NCBI RefSeq assembly: GCF_008831285.2
Contig: NC_045140.1
Span: 10,970,505-11,034,504 of the forward strand
Direction: 5' to 3'
DNA length: 64,000 nucleotides
From: Nymphaea colorata
Lineage: Eukaryota > Streptophyta > Magnoliopsida > Nymphaeales > Nymphaeaceae
Below are positions 21,976-32,739 of the stretch, piece after piece; positions within the stretch are counted from its first letter, which is position 1, and the number at the start of each line of letters is the position of its first letter. The notes under the pieces were generated by a model. That model did not search any database and was not told the DNA's origin. It was given only the letters and a program-made list of their open reading frames with translations. The position numbers and the translations under genes were made by a program.

Positions 21976-22266
21976 CTCTCTCTCTCTCATTGCGTTAGAT
22001 CTATGACAATGGATATACACAACTCAACGGAGAAAGTCGATTTAGAAAATCCACCCAACCTTTATAAAGTCATGTTACATATCATTCGATGATATTGACC
22101 AAGCTAGTCTACACTAGTTCTTCATGGTGTTTTAAAGCTATGCAAATCAATCCATTGACTCGGTTTGATTCAGACCAGCACCCGGTCAGCCTACTAGCAA
22201 AACTCTTTTGCAGTCAAAACTTACAAGGACTGGGCCATAACTGTGCCCAACTTGGCTTGATTTGAT
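21976..22266. other. sequence between LINE and right direct repeat
   Basis: Begins with a short TC repeat directly after the LINE 3' end, then unique AT-rich DNA with no recognisable feature. Confidence 0.4.
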
Positions 22267-22477
22267 CAGCCACACAAGTCTCCATATTTTTTATTTAAGG
22301 CTAAACGATGACCTAAGACTAGTAAATGCAGTAAAAGAAACGGAAAGTTCGCTTTTAGGATGTTCCCATTTATTTAGGTGCCAATAAGAAGAATATTGTG
22401 TTTTTGCAATACATGTTCGGATAATACATTATCTAAAACCATTATTTTTGTTTAATGAAATATAGTTTTATTATGGA
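22267..22477. repeat. direct repeat, right copy, flanking the LINE
   Basis: Partner of 20466-20630, about 211 bp including a 46-bp insertion relative to the left copy. Identity of the shared parts looks high by eye. Confidence 0.85.
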
Positions 22478-23039
22478 AAAAGCTCTATTTTCCTATTTAT
22501 TTGTTGATTGCTTTTTTTTTTTTTTAACGCCGAATGCCCAACTATGAGTGAAAAATGGTCGGTTCACAGGTTATTGGATATTCAAGGGATCGATCACTTA
22601 GCCATGAGCTTGCAGCATCACATCAATTGATTTATCCTGCAACGTTTCCATGTGAGTTTGTTAGGCACTTATTCTTACGTCTTATTGTATACGGTGTCAA
22701 AAATATTGTTTTCGGGTGCAAAACGGCGTGCTCAAATATACCAAGACAAAAAATTATTTTTTTCAAAAAAATTTCGGCAAACTTTTAAAAAGCGAAAATA
22801 ATTAAAAATAAAATCTAAAAAATATGGAAATAAAATTCTGGTAATTAAAAATATAAAAAAGTGAACAATGCAAAAAAAGGAAAAAACCATAAAAAACTAT
22901 GAAAAAAGGCAATACGGATGAATAAAACGCCAATAATGCGTGTTTTTTTTATTTTGACATTTTGCAAAAAGCATGTCATTTTCCCGTTTATTATGGCTGA
23001 CTTATTTTTAATATTTTTGTCGTTTTTTTTTTTTTGAAA
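22478..23039. other. gene-free, strongly AT-rich stretch
   Basis: Dominated by long A- and T-runs, especially 22740-23038. The long minus-strand frame crossing it is Lys/Phe/Ile-rich from base composition and is not treated as coding. Confidence 0.5.
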
Positions 23040-23830
23040 TAAAGCACGTTCATTGGGACAATGGTTGTGCGAGTTTTGAGCTTCAGGCTTTTGTGGTTGG
23101 TTCGTGTTGACATTGTCCCTTGAAGACTGCCCCGTTTTGCCCAAGGCTAGCTGGATGCCCTTAGCATTCAAAAACAGGGTTTTTGATGAAATGAATCGTT
23201 GGTGACACATGTACCTGGCTTCTAATGAATGCTTGGTAAGAGAGCCTGAGATAAACCGTAGGGGTTTAGGATTCACACGATGTCTTCTAGGGAGTCCCCT
23301 GGTGATCCCCAGGGCATGCCCTGAGGAGGACCTGTGGGAGCATCTGAAACCTATAGAAGCTTCAAAGCATATTGAAACAGAGGAAAAGGAGCAGAGGACG
23401 ATGATGATTTTGGGAACCGATGCTTCGTGGGTGGACATCGTCTCCATGCAGGAGAAACCGAACCTGGCAGACCTGCCAGAAGCGACTGTGCAGGTTAGGG
23501 AGGAAGGGCTAGTTGTAACGCTCCACCTAGAAGCTTGTTGTTTGCTGGTATGTCCTTTCTGCTTCTCGGCTATTACTGGTATGCTGGGTGGAAGCTCATG
23601 GCCAGGGCTTGACTAGTACGTGCTTGAAGAAATGAGAGGCAAATAAGGAACCCTAGGTTCTTTGTGATTGGCAATGGGCAGTTCATGATTTTTGTCGACT
23701 CTGAAAAGGCTCTGAGAGTCGTCTTGCAGAAAAGAGAGTGGATGCTGGGGTCCTAGGTGCTGGTGGAGCCCTGGTCAGAAGATGAAGATTAAGGAGGAGG
23801 AGAAGGTTGTGATGTAGATTCAGCTCTCAG
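23040..23830 (+). pseudogene. possible DUF4283-like (LINE ORF1-type) remnant
   Basis: Broken plus-strand coding. Around 23640-23785 one frame reads NPRFFVIGNGQFMIFVDSEK, then ALRVVLQKREWMLGS, a stop, and VLVEPWSEDED. The pattern of a substitution-tolerant beta strand, an acidic 'SEKAL' helix, a 'W' turn and then 'PW' resembles the DUF4283 fold found in plant LINE ORF1 proteins and their relatives. The upstream segment (23209-23616) is open but unrecognised. Frameshifts and stops show it is not functional. The family assignment is tentative. Confidence 0.35.
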
Positions 23831-24310
23831 GTCATCTCGCGTTGTGGTGGAATGACTCGATCCTCTTCCAGTGGATCGCTGGAAGATATTTGAAATGGTC
23901 GAATAGTATGTGAGTCCAAAAATGAGAAAAGGATGTTCGTGGCATAGAGATAAGGAGGTGATCTCTCAACTTCCATAAAAAGATAATGAAGAATCCGTTA
24001 TCTTTGGGAGAAGATAGATACAGATCTGATGAATTTTCCTCACCAAGATTATTGGAATCAATCAAGCCTATCGATATCTGCTAGAGGATTCTCTTAAAAT
24101 CTCTCATAAAACTGTTTCCATCTTAATCTAGTGTATTCAAATCTATATAAGGAGTTGTATCCTTGCTGTAAAAAAACACATAAAATGAAGAAAAAGAAAA
24201 CCCCTTTTTCTCTCTCGTGGATGTAGGCTAATAAGCGGAACCACATAAATCATTGTTATACTTTGTTTCTTCTTTGTATCCCTTATTTTTGTCATATACG
24301 TTTTTTAACA
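23831..24310 (+). repeat. probable copia 5' LTR (left boundary unknown)
   Basis: The right edge is supported: ...ttttttaaca is directly followed by an initiator-Met primer site at 24311. The stretch contains a TATA-like ctatataagg near 24143 and a CT-rich region at about 24207-24222 that resembles the 3' parts of the other copia LTRs in this window. The left boundary and the matching 3' LTR were not found, so the start coordinate is nominal. Confidence 0.5.
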
Positions 24311-25653
24311 TGGTATCAGAGAAAGGCTTACATGAGCACTAGAGCTGATTTGTGCGAGAATAGAGGATGATTGAGCTGCTGCCAGAAAATAGAGAGTTAC
24401 CGGTGAAAATTTTGCCATCACGGCGACTGCGCCCCCAATCTCCAACCGGAATTGGGATTTTCTGCAATCTGGTGACTTGTTCCCTCAAATTCCTTTGTTA
24501 TTTAGTTTCCTGTGTTTCGTATTGATCAATTCTGTATTCAATTGGGAAAAACAACAATTATGTCGAGGGCAAAAGGCGGCAGAGAAATGAGTTGACGTCC
24601 TTCAAACCAGTGGAATTGACTATCGAGCAGGTTTCGGCCTGAAACCTGAGTTCTTGGAGGAGTTACTAACGAAGATTCAGATCAATTTGAGCTTCCAGGA
24701 AAGAATGCCCAAATTCAAAAGTATTGCCTCCTTCGAGAGCTGAATGTGTTCACCGGCGAGGCGGAGCCTCGATTGCATCCCCAATTCTTCCACAGATTGG
24801 GTTAAGTCTATCAATCCGATGACGAATTCTAACTACAGACTCATACTGAATATCTCCTTAACTGGATTCGGATTTGGTGTGGCTTTTGAGCTGAATTTCC
24901 AGCTACAGAACCTGTGGTCGAACATTCCCAGGCGCTGTGAACAGGTGCTGCTGCTGAAAGTGAACGCATCCGCCGGCGCTTACCAGTGATCGTCACCCCC
25001 AAAATCTATCATCTCCTGTGGTTCAATTGTCAATCTGGTGACACTTCTTAACCTAGGAACTCTCTGCAATTATTCTGGTGTCCAGCAGTAACTTCTGTCT
25101 TGTTCTAACTTCTGTCTTGTTCTATTGGAGCTTAGAAACTGCACCCGAAGTGTGAAGTAGCTGTGTCGAAGATCGCTGGCCAACTGCTTCCCCTGCTCTC
25201 CTCCACCACCGCTTCTCCTTCTTTGATATAGAACTGTTTTTCTCATTCTCGGAAGTAGCGGGCATTCAATTTTTTTGATCATGGCCGATACCCTCAACAA
25301 TCAAGCAGCAGCAGCTCTAGCAGTTTGAAAGGAGGAAACGATCAAAGTCATGGGATACTTAAGATCATCTCTATTCTTCTCAACGACACCAATGATCTCA
25401 ATTGGGCTAAAGCTGCCCATCTTTTGCTGAGTGGGCGATCTAAAGTGGGATATATATCAGTGGAAAAATCATGCCTCCAGCAAAGGATGATCCTCATCAT
25501 GAAGATTGAGAATTTGAGAATGACATGGTAATGGCTTGGCTTATAAATTCGATAGAACCTCACATCTCTAGCTTATTTCTATACAAGGAAACAACAAAAG
25601 ATGTATGAGATACTTTGAAGGAGATGTACAACGAGCAAATTTATCTTGCCCTT
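24311..25653 (+). mobile_element. truncated copia: primer site, leader and gag fragment
   Basis: A primer site (tggtatcagaga, 24311-24322) is followed by about 1 kb of leader with no intact frame and then the start of a copia gag. The gag fragment (about 25325-25645) reads NDTNDLNWAKAAHLLLSGRS in one frame, and after frameshifts NDMVMAWLINSIEPHISSLF and WDTLKEMYNEQI-like residues in others. This is the conserved N-terminal gag of a copia family. It stops abruptly at 25653, where GC-rich hAT-like sequence begins. It is nonfunctional. Confidence 0.75.
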
Positions 25654-25875
25654 TAGGCTGGGCATCGGGTCGGGCCGGCCTGGTAAAAATGTGAAAACCA
25701 AAGCCCGGTATAGGAAACGGGCCAGCCCGAGGCCCGGCCCATTTAGAAACGGGCCGGGCCGGGCCCATGCATTATCGGGCCTCGGGCATAAATCAAAGGC
25801 CGAGGCCCGGCCCGGCCCGATTATTAAAGCGCCGGGCGGGCTGGACCGGGCTTTTGGGTGGGTTGGGCCGAGCTT
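25654..25875. mobile_element. GC-rich hAT-like terminal region
   Basis: Starts taggctgggcatcgggtc and continues with dense GGGCC/GGCCC words. Plant hAT elements of one abundant type begin TAGGG(N)TGGGCA and carry such GGCCCG subterminal repeats. A second sequence of the same style begins at 63854. It interrupts the copia gag before it. The other end and the target duplication were not identified, so the extent is uncertain. Confidence 0.5.
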
Positions 25876-26230
25876 TCCTTTTCTTCATTTTTTCCCTTTT
25901 TTTAAGTTTTTGAATACCCTAACCTTCTTAACCCTAACCCCAATATCGAAAAGAGTCAATATGGAACTGGACAATGGAAGCCAGCCGCCGCCATCCACTT
26001 CCCACCACCAACCTCTGCCGGCTACAGCGGACTCTCCACGGCCTTCTTTCTCTGTCGCCTTCGCCCAACACCTCCTCCTCCGATAAACCCATGTTAACAG
26101 TGACCCATAGAGGGAAAGATACACCCACGTCTAACAAAAAAAAAACAGTAAAATCTGATTTTATAATTGATTTTCTTAAGTGATGTTTCTTTGGTTCCAT
26201 GGTTTATTGTGATATATGGCTTTTCGCTTA
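25876..26230. other. sequence of unknown origin, possibly transposon interior
   Basis: A short open frame starting at about 25961 (MELDNGSQPPPSTSHHQPLP) is Pro/Ser/His-rich and has no recognised domain. It could be interior to the hAT-like element. Confidence 0.25.
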
Positions 26231-26238
26231 TTCTCCTT

Positions 26239-26636
26239 TTGGATACCAGTAACTCAATGTCAAACTCAGCTTTAGAAGTCATGGAGATGTAACCGCCCCT
26301 CTAGAAGTGAGCAAATTGCATGATACTTGGCCAGAGAAGCACCTCTATGAAAGACTATGGGTAAGCTTGCAAGTGGGAAGATGATTATATACCATTAAAG
26401 ACTTCTGTAGGACCTGTGCTGTATATCTGCTTTTCAACTTCATGCTGAAATTAGTTTTTGTCTTTGTTTAGGTGAGTGCGAAGGAAGTGAGAGAACATTT
26501 CAAATGGATGGACACACTAGACAAACTGTTAAGTATGCTGACTGCAACTTGTGAACAGAAACCTCAGCCCCGAGCAACAATAGTAGTAGACAAGCCGACA
26601 AATAAGTCGACTGCAACTTGTAAACAGAAATCCTAA
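26239..26636 (+). other. two-exon coding-like fragment, gene unknown
   Basis: A first exon-like segment ends DTWPEKHLYERLW at 26360, directly followed by a GTAAGC donor. After 111 bases, a TTTGTTTAG acceptor ends at 26471. The second segment starts in phase at 26472 (VSAKEVREHFKWMDTLDKLL) and runs 54 codons to a TAA at 26634-26636. Joining them keeps one frame. The first segment is open back to a TAA near 26239. I do not recognise the protein. It may be the 3' end of a real gene or a gene fragment captured by the neighbouring hAT-like element. A 24-base stretch recurs within the second exon (26539 and 26609). Confidence 0.35.
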
Positions 26637-27089
26637 AAGCAGAGCCAGGCTGCATTTCAGTGTCTTGTTGATCAAAATTTTGGAACCAACAGGTTGGACA
26701 TCCGAGTTTAGCTTCGACAACTAGTGTGCTTGTTAATTGAGAAGAGAACAAAATACACTTTCTTAGTCTTGTAAATTGTGCTTGTTAATGGAGCAGAATA
26801 ACATTGTGGATGTACTCATATTCCCAATCTTAGGCTTTCCACGTTTTTTCCAGATACCACTTTCTTAGTCTTGTAAATTGTATTTGACTTTTTTTTAAAT
26901 ATGACGACTTACCTAACCTCTACCAAGTTGCATTACATACATTAGTATTGGTTTCAATAATCAATGTTTTTGGTTTGTTTTGTTTGAACCAATCTAGATT
27001 ATCTATTTGAAATCATCATAGTTTCAAATGAAAAAAATCAGGTTTACCTGCTATATAAGCAGCACATATATATATATAGCGGTGAAGAA
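26637..27089. other. gene-free AT-rich stretch
   Basis: The words ctttcttagtcttgtaaatt occur at about 26758 and 26862, a short direct repeat of unknown origin. A TA microsatellite lies at about 27065-27079. Nothing else is seen. Confidence 0.4.
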
Positions 27090-27345
27090 ATCACTACTAA
27101 AAGAACTTCCTTTTGCAACCGCGTCCATCATTGCCAATAACCAAAGAAACTATTGCCAATGATATTATTGGGAACAACCCTTATCCTAACATAAGACTTT
27201 TCCCTATGCTGAAAAGGGCAAGGGCAGCCTTTAGTTATCTGCTAGGGCAAGAGTCTTTCCCAATAATCTCATTGGCAATGGCATTAAGGCTATTGGCTAC
27301 GATAAGAGCCATTGCCAATAGCATGTATTGTAGTTGTGACTCATC
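27090..27345. mobile_element. foldback MITE, possibly CACTA-derived
   Basis: About 250 bp. Inverted arms attgccaatgatattattgg (from 27152) and its near-exact complement at 27257-27279 match at about 22 of 23 positions. Weaker pairing extends outward through further GCCAATAxCC words. The left edge begins CACTACTAAAAGAAC, and the right edge read inward begins TCACAACTACAATACA, loosely matching CACTA-superfamily ends. No coding capacity. A 3-bp duplication could not be confirmed. Confidence 0.55.
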
Positions 27346-29915
27346 TTAGTGAAGCTGGCGACGATGTTGCAGAATGATTGGCAGTTGATAAATAGACAGG
27401 CGCTTGGAGTCATTCACTTGACACTGGCCAAGAACTGTCACTTTCAATGTCGTCGATGAGAAGACCACCGCGGCTTGATGAAGGCGCTATAAGATATGTA
27501 TGAAAAACCCTCTGCTTATAATAAGGTTTATCTTATGCATCGTTTATTTCATTTGAAGATGACTGAAGGTGCTTCAGTTGCTGATTATATAAATGAGTTT
27601 AATGTGATCATGTCTCAATTGAGTTCTATGGACAATAAATTTAATGATGAAGTTCAAGCCTTCATTCTTTTGTCATCGCTGCCTTGAAATTGGGATGCGA
27701 CTATAACTGTAGTGGGTAGTTCTAGTGGGTCTAACATGTTAAAATTTATCGATATTCTAGACCTGACTTTGAGCAAAAATATTCATATAAGAGAAGCATG
27801 AGAGACTTTTTCTGTTGCCCTGAATATTCAAGGTAGGGGAATGACGAACCAACACAATCAAGAAAAGGCAGACCTAAATCGAAAGGAACGAGTCCATTCA
27901 AACCTCGAGAAGAAGGATGCTGGAACTGTGGACATCCGGGTCACCGAAAAATGATTTCAGATTACTGAAAAAAAAAACCAAAAGCAAGAAGAGGAATGTG
28001 CAAATGTTGCCACAGAGGACATACATGATGCCCTAGTCTTGAGTCTGCATAGCTCTATTGAATCTTGGATTTTAGATTTTGGTTTATCTTTTCACTCTAC
28101 TTCATGTAAGGAAAGTATGCAAAATTACTTTTGCAAGCAATTTTAGAAATGTCTATCTTGCAAATGAAGAACCACTAGATATTGTAGGGAAGGGTGATGT
28201 CCATATACAAATACAGAATGAGCATGCGTTAAAACTGAAAGTTAGACATGTTTTGGGTCTAAGGAGAAATCTAATTTCTATAAGTCAGCTTGACGATGAG
28301 GAGTATGTCACTATGTTTATTGTAGGATGTTGGAAGATAATCAAAAGTACAATGGTTCTAGCATGATGCAACAAACTAGATACTCTATATATGATTGTAG
28401 ATATTAAAGACACAATGGTTGTAACAAAATGCAATGACAACTCATTGCTATAACATTACATACTTGTACATATGAATATAAAAAAGGATGAAAATTATGG
28501 CAGCAAAGAACAAATTGTCTGATTTAAAATTTGTAGAAGTTGGGCTTTGTGAATACTGTACCTTTGGGAAGCAAAAAAGGGTTAGTTCCTCCAAAGTCGG
28601 GTGACCACTGAAGGAGGAGAAGTTGAAGTTAGTGTACACAGATGTTTGGGCACCAGCCCCTGTTTGTTTACTTAGAGGATCACTCTATTATGTTACATTC
28701 ATTGATGTTCTCTTGGAGAATCTCTCTATTATGTCACATTCACTGATGACTACACCCAAAAGGTATGGATTTATTTTTTGAAAAAACTAAATCTGATGTC
28801 TTCGATACTTTTAAAAGATGGAAAGCTGAAGTTGAAGATCAAATTGACAAGAAAATGAAATGTCTACGATCAAAAAATGGATGTCAATATGATGACAATG
28901 AGTTCAAGGACATTTTTGCAAACAATGGAATTCAGATGGTGAAAACAATTAAAAAAAAAACATAACAAAATGGGTTGTTGAACACATGAATATAACCTTG
29001 AATGCAAAAAGGGTCAGGTGCAAGAGATTGCATTTTGGTCTGCCCAAGTGCTTCTAGACTGACACCATTAGTACTCTGCCCTATCTGATCAATCAATGAC
29101 CCTCTGTTCCCTTGAATTACAGAATACCTAAAGAAGCCTAGATAGGAAATGAGGTAAATGTTTCACACTTAAGAAGTTTTGTTTGTGTTTCTTATGTGCA
29201 TGTTGACTCTAATGATAGAGATAAGTTAGATGTAAAGTTGAAGAAATGTTATTTCATTGTTTATGGCAATGATGAATTTTATTATCGCTTCTAGGATGAT
29301 GAAAAAAAGGAAAATCATCAGACAAAAAAATGTAATTTTCAACGAAACAACACTTACAAAGATAGGGACAATCTTGCTCTGGAAAGGACAAAAAAATCAA
29401 GAAGCAAGTAAAGAGTATGTTGAATTGGAAGAGGTTTTTGAAGAGAATATAGTCAGAAATAACTTCAAAAATGTTGAGAACAACCAATTGAAACAAAATC
29501 CTAGAACGCCTCAAGCACAGTTGACGAGATCAAGTAGGACACCAAAACCAACTCAAAGGTATTCTCCTACCTTGCATTATTTATTGTTGACTGATGCTAG
29601 GAACCAAAATGTTTGTATGAAGCAATGCAGGAAAAAAATTTTGTCAATTAGGAGTCAACAATGAATGAGGAAATGAACTCCTTGCACATGAACCAAACAT
29701 GAGTGCTAACTGAGGAATCAATTTGGAGAAAGGGCTACGCATAATAAATTAGTCTATCGAATAAAAGAAGAAACTGATGGTAGCAAGAGGTACAAGACAA
29801 TGGTAGTGGTGAAGTGTTTTTAGCAAAAAGGATGTATTGATTACACTGAAATATTATCTCTATTTGTTAAATTGACTACGATTCGATTGGTGCTGAGTTT
29901 GGTTGCAGCCGAAAA
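27346..29915 (+). mobile_element. degenerate copia remnant, gag to start of RT
   Basis: Plus-strand copia coding order with many stops and shifts. Gag is at about 27360-27720 (PSAYNKVYLMHRLFHLKMTE, ADYINEFNVIMSQLSSMDNK). Two zinc knuckles follow (CWNCGHPGHRK near 27919-27951 and CKCCHRGH near 27992-28015). Next come the protease/pre-integrase part (VRHVLGLRRNLISISQLDDE), integrase fragments (EYCTFGKQKRV, DVWAPAP, MKCLRSKNGCQYDDNEF), the integrase-RT linker (28765-29664) and the first strands of RT ending TTIRLVLSLVAAENL. Homology stops at about 29915. No LTRs were found. It resembles the Tnt1-type copia group by eye. Confidence 0.85.
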
Positions 29916-31840
29916 TCTAGCAGTCATCACCTTGCACAATCTCGCACATGTTACATCATATACGTATCTTACACATTGATTAAGGCACAATCATTATCTC
30001 ATGTGGATGATCTCACACAAGTTGTCTCTTCATGCAATCATATCTTATATGTAAGACAATGTACTAATGAACAATAAGGTGCACTGTGAAGGCCATATTG
30101 TATGTCATAATATCGGTTGTATGAAGCACCGTGAAGGCCATAGTATATGACACAAAACACAAGCATCAACATTTTCTTCTTTTCTGCATCAACATATTTT
30201 CTTTTTTGCACTTTCTTCACCTTTAGATCCTCTGCAAGTGCTTGTTCGATTTCATTGAAGGTTCATTCATAAAAAAAATTCTTGCAAGAAGCCATTGCCT
30301 TTGTCATTTAACGCCAACGAACAAGAAAGCACAATGACATTATTATGAATTCACTATCTTTTCTTTCTAATGACATTCCAAGCATTTTTGCTTCAAGACC
30401 AAGCTTTCTTCACCTGCAACCTCTCTTCAATAGGGACCTCTCTCTCCTTCTTTTCTCTTACAGATCCTCCTTCATTGCGAGAAGCAATACATGTTATGAA
30501 TGCATTTTCTGTTCGTGCAATATTAGGGCATTGAAGTAAACATACACATTGTACATTCTCTGTCACAAAGGTCAGAACTGAACTTCATATATAGATAGTA
30601 GGGCCCACCCCCTATGTATGCTCGTTGTTTGCACAGGGTAGTGCATAGAACTCACTCTCTCATAATGGGCAACACTTGCATGTCAGGAAGTTTGCTTGTT
30701 CTACTGCTAACTGCATCCGTCCAACTAATGGAGGCTTCCCTGCAACGATGACCTGATTTACCACTAGAAGAACTGCATCTTTGCCCACTTGCTATGTCAA
30801 TTATGTGGGGCATTAACCTAACAAAAACAACGTGAGCCCTTTTATGGGTTTTCCATCATGTTTCCCAATGCATGAACTCATTCATTACTTAAGTCATTGC
30901 TCATTTTTTTAATTTTAAGTTCTTTATTTCCATATAATGGACACCTAAGCATTTTCTTGGGGAGGGCATCATGATGCAGATGACTGCATGTAGTGTGCCT
31001 TAGGCAATGGCATAGCCACATTGTGACTGGTGTGGGCATAGCCATTAAAAAATAGTAAAGGCATAGTATGAGATAATGAGGTAGCGCTATTAGTGAGATA
31101 AAAAAACGAAGACACTTTTTTATTGCTTAAAGGGGTATATTGGTGATAATGATGCATGTACGAACTGAAAATTTTACCTTTATCGAATCCTCAAATCTCC
31201 TTTTTGTAGTTTCCTTTTTTTGTCCCTACAAAAAGCTTCTTTTTGTATTCATCATGGGTATTTTCTGTCACTATTAAAATGGTGCATGAAATTTCATACA
31301 TGGAGACGACTTATATAACCAACTTCGACTTAGCAGAGGCAGTGTGTCTTCAATTTGGTGTCATTCTTCTTTCCATTGACCTCAATAAACAATGCCCATG
31401 GAATTAATCTAATGACAGAGCTCTCAGTCGGCCCCCCATGCCTAACAAACTATACTATGCCCCTTGGGGTATGCACCTTTTCTTTCTTTTAACGTTTATA
31501 GCCAGGTTCTTAGATTTTTTTTGTTCCAAAATTATCTTCCTGATTTCACATCACTCCAAGAATAATTCAATCAACTTTGTTATTAAATAAATCAAAAGAA
31601 GATTTGGTGCTAACTGCCAGAGTAGCTGCGCCATATGAGCAGTTAAGTTTCCCAATAACCATGTATTTAAAAATCATAGATGGATCACCTAATCTTGAAA
31701 AAACACGTCCCCATAATTTTTTTAAAGGTCATGTTCATGAATAATTCAAGAATGAAGGACGAACAAGCTCGGGCAGCACAAATTAAAAATATTTTGGAAA
31801 ACTTGTCAACCAACCGCGGTTTATTTAGTCACCACAAAGG

Positions 31841-31871
<31 letters not shown>

Positions 31872-32129
31872 CACACGAGTTGCCTTTTCATCCTTTATGC
31901 CATGAAAATCAAACTAGAAGCTTTATTTTCCCATGCCGCTATATTTTCTGTTTATATTTTGCAACAACTTGTGGTTGAGCATATTTTGGTATCCGTTTAT
32001 CAACGGCAAAAAGGACATCCAAGCGGTAAGCGACATTTAAATGTTCTATGTGGATATATGTGGCCATATCAATTAGCTGACTGGTTGGATCTATGTGATC
32101 ACCCTCATGATCTTGAATCCATTTAGCTA
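29916..32129. other. gene-free intergenic DNA
   Basis: No gene recognised. A short imperfect duplication with the shared words gtgaaggccata lies at about 30085 and 30132. An (CT)n(AT)n tract lies at about 31842-31871. Short frames of 60-148 codons show no recognised motif. Confidence 0.4.
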
Positions 32130-32739
32130 ATATTAAGGGGGTCTTTGATGAGGCCAGAATTGTGGGATTCTAGAACTAAAATTCTGGTTTTGGTGAAATA
32201 GGAATTATGCTATCAAACAAAGAAATTGATTCAAGAATTATAGGCTCATCCTTGAATAAAAAATATGGAATTGTAATTCTACCATAAGGGGTGGAATTAT
32301 GATTCAAGAATTTTAGAATCTTTTTATTTTTCTTCAGAGTACATGTCATGATAGTCTTAATTCATTCATTCTAAAATTAATTTTAATTCTTATTTAATCA
32401 TTTTTCATTCTGGAATAAAAATTCCAAACAGTCAAATACAAAGGGAAATTAGAACTTAAATTTTCATTCCAATTACTAGTTTGAAGTGTAATTTTGTTTC
32501 TACAATTTCAATTTTAGAATCAAAATTCAACCATGAAATGCCTGTAATCAAATTTAGTTTGTTATGCATTTCGTAACAGAGTCTGAGTCCAAATCCAATA
32601 GCCGACTGATATTGATAAAGATTAAACCTGATTACATATACACGTGAGATCTTATGTGAATCTGTAAATTTGATTTTAGTATGATTACATATTATCCATT
32701 TAATTGATTTAAGTAAATGTTGACAATGAACATCAGCCC
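32130..32739. other. AT-rich, possibly old MITE
   Basis: From 32138 (gggggtctttgatgagg) to about 32560 the DNA is rich in AATTCTA/TAGAATT words in both orientations, as in old foldback MITEs. I could not match its ends, so this is not called as an element. The rest is featureless. Confidence 0.3.

Noticed and set aside
22845-23447. 200-codon minus-strand frame
   Set aside because: Its C-terminal half is homopolymer-encoded Lys/Phe/Ile, and the other half lies antisense to the DUF4283-like remnant.
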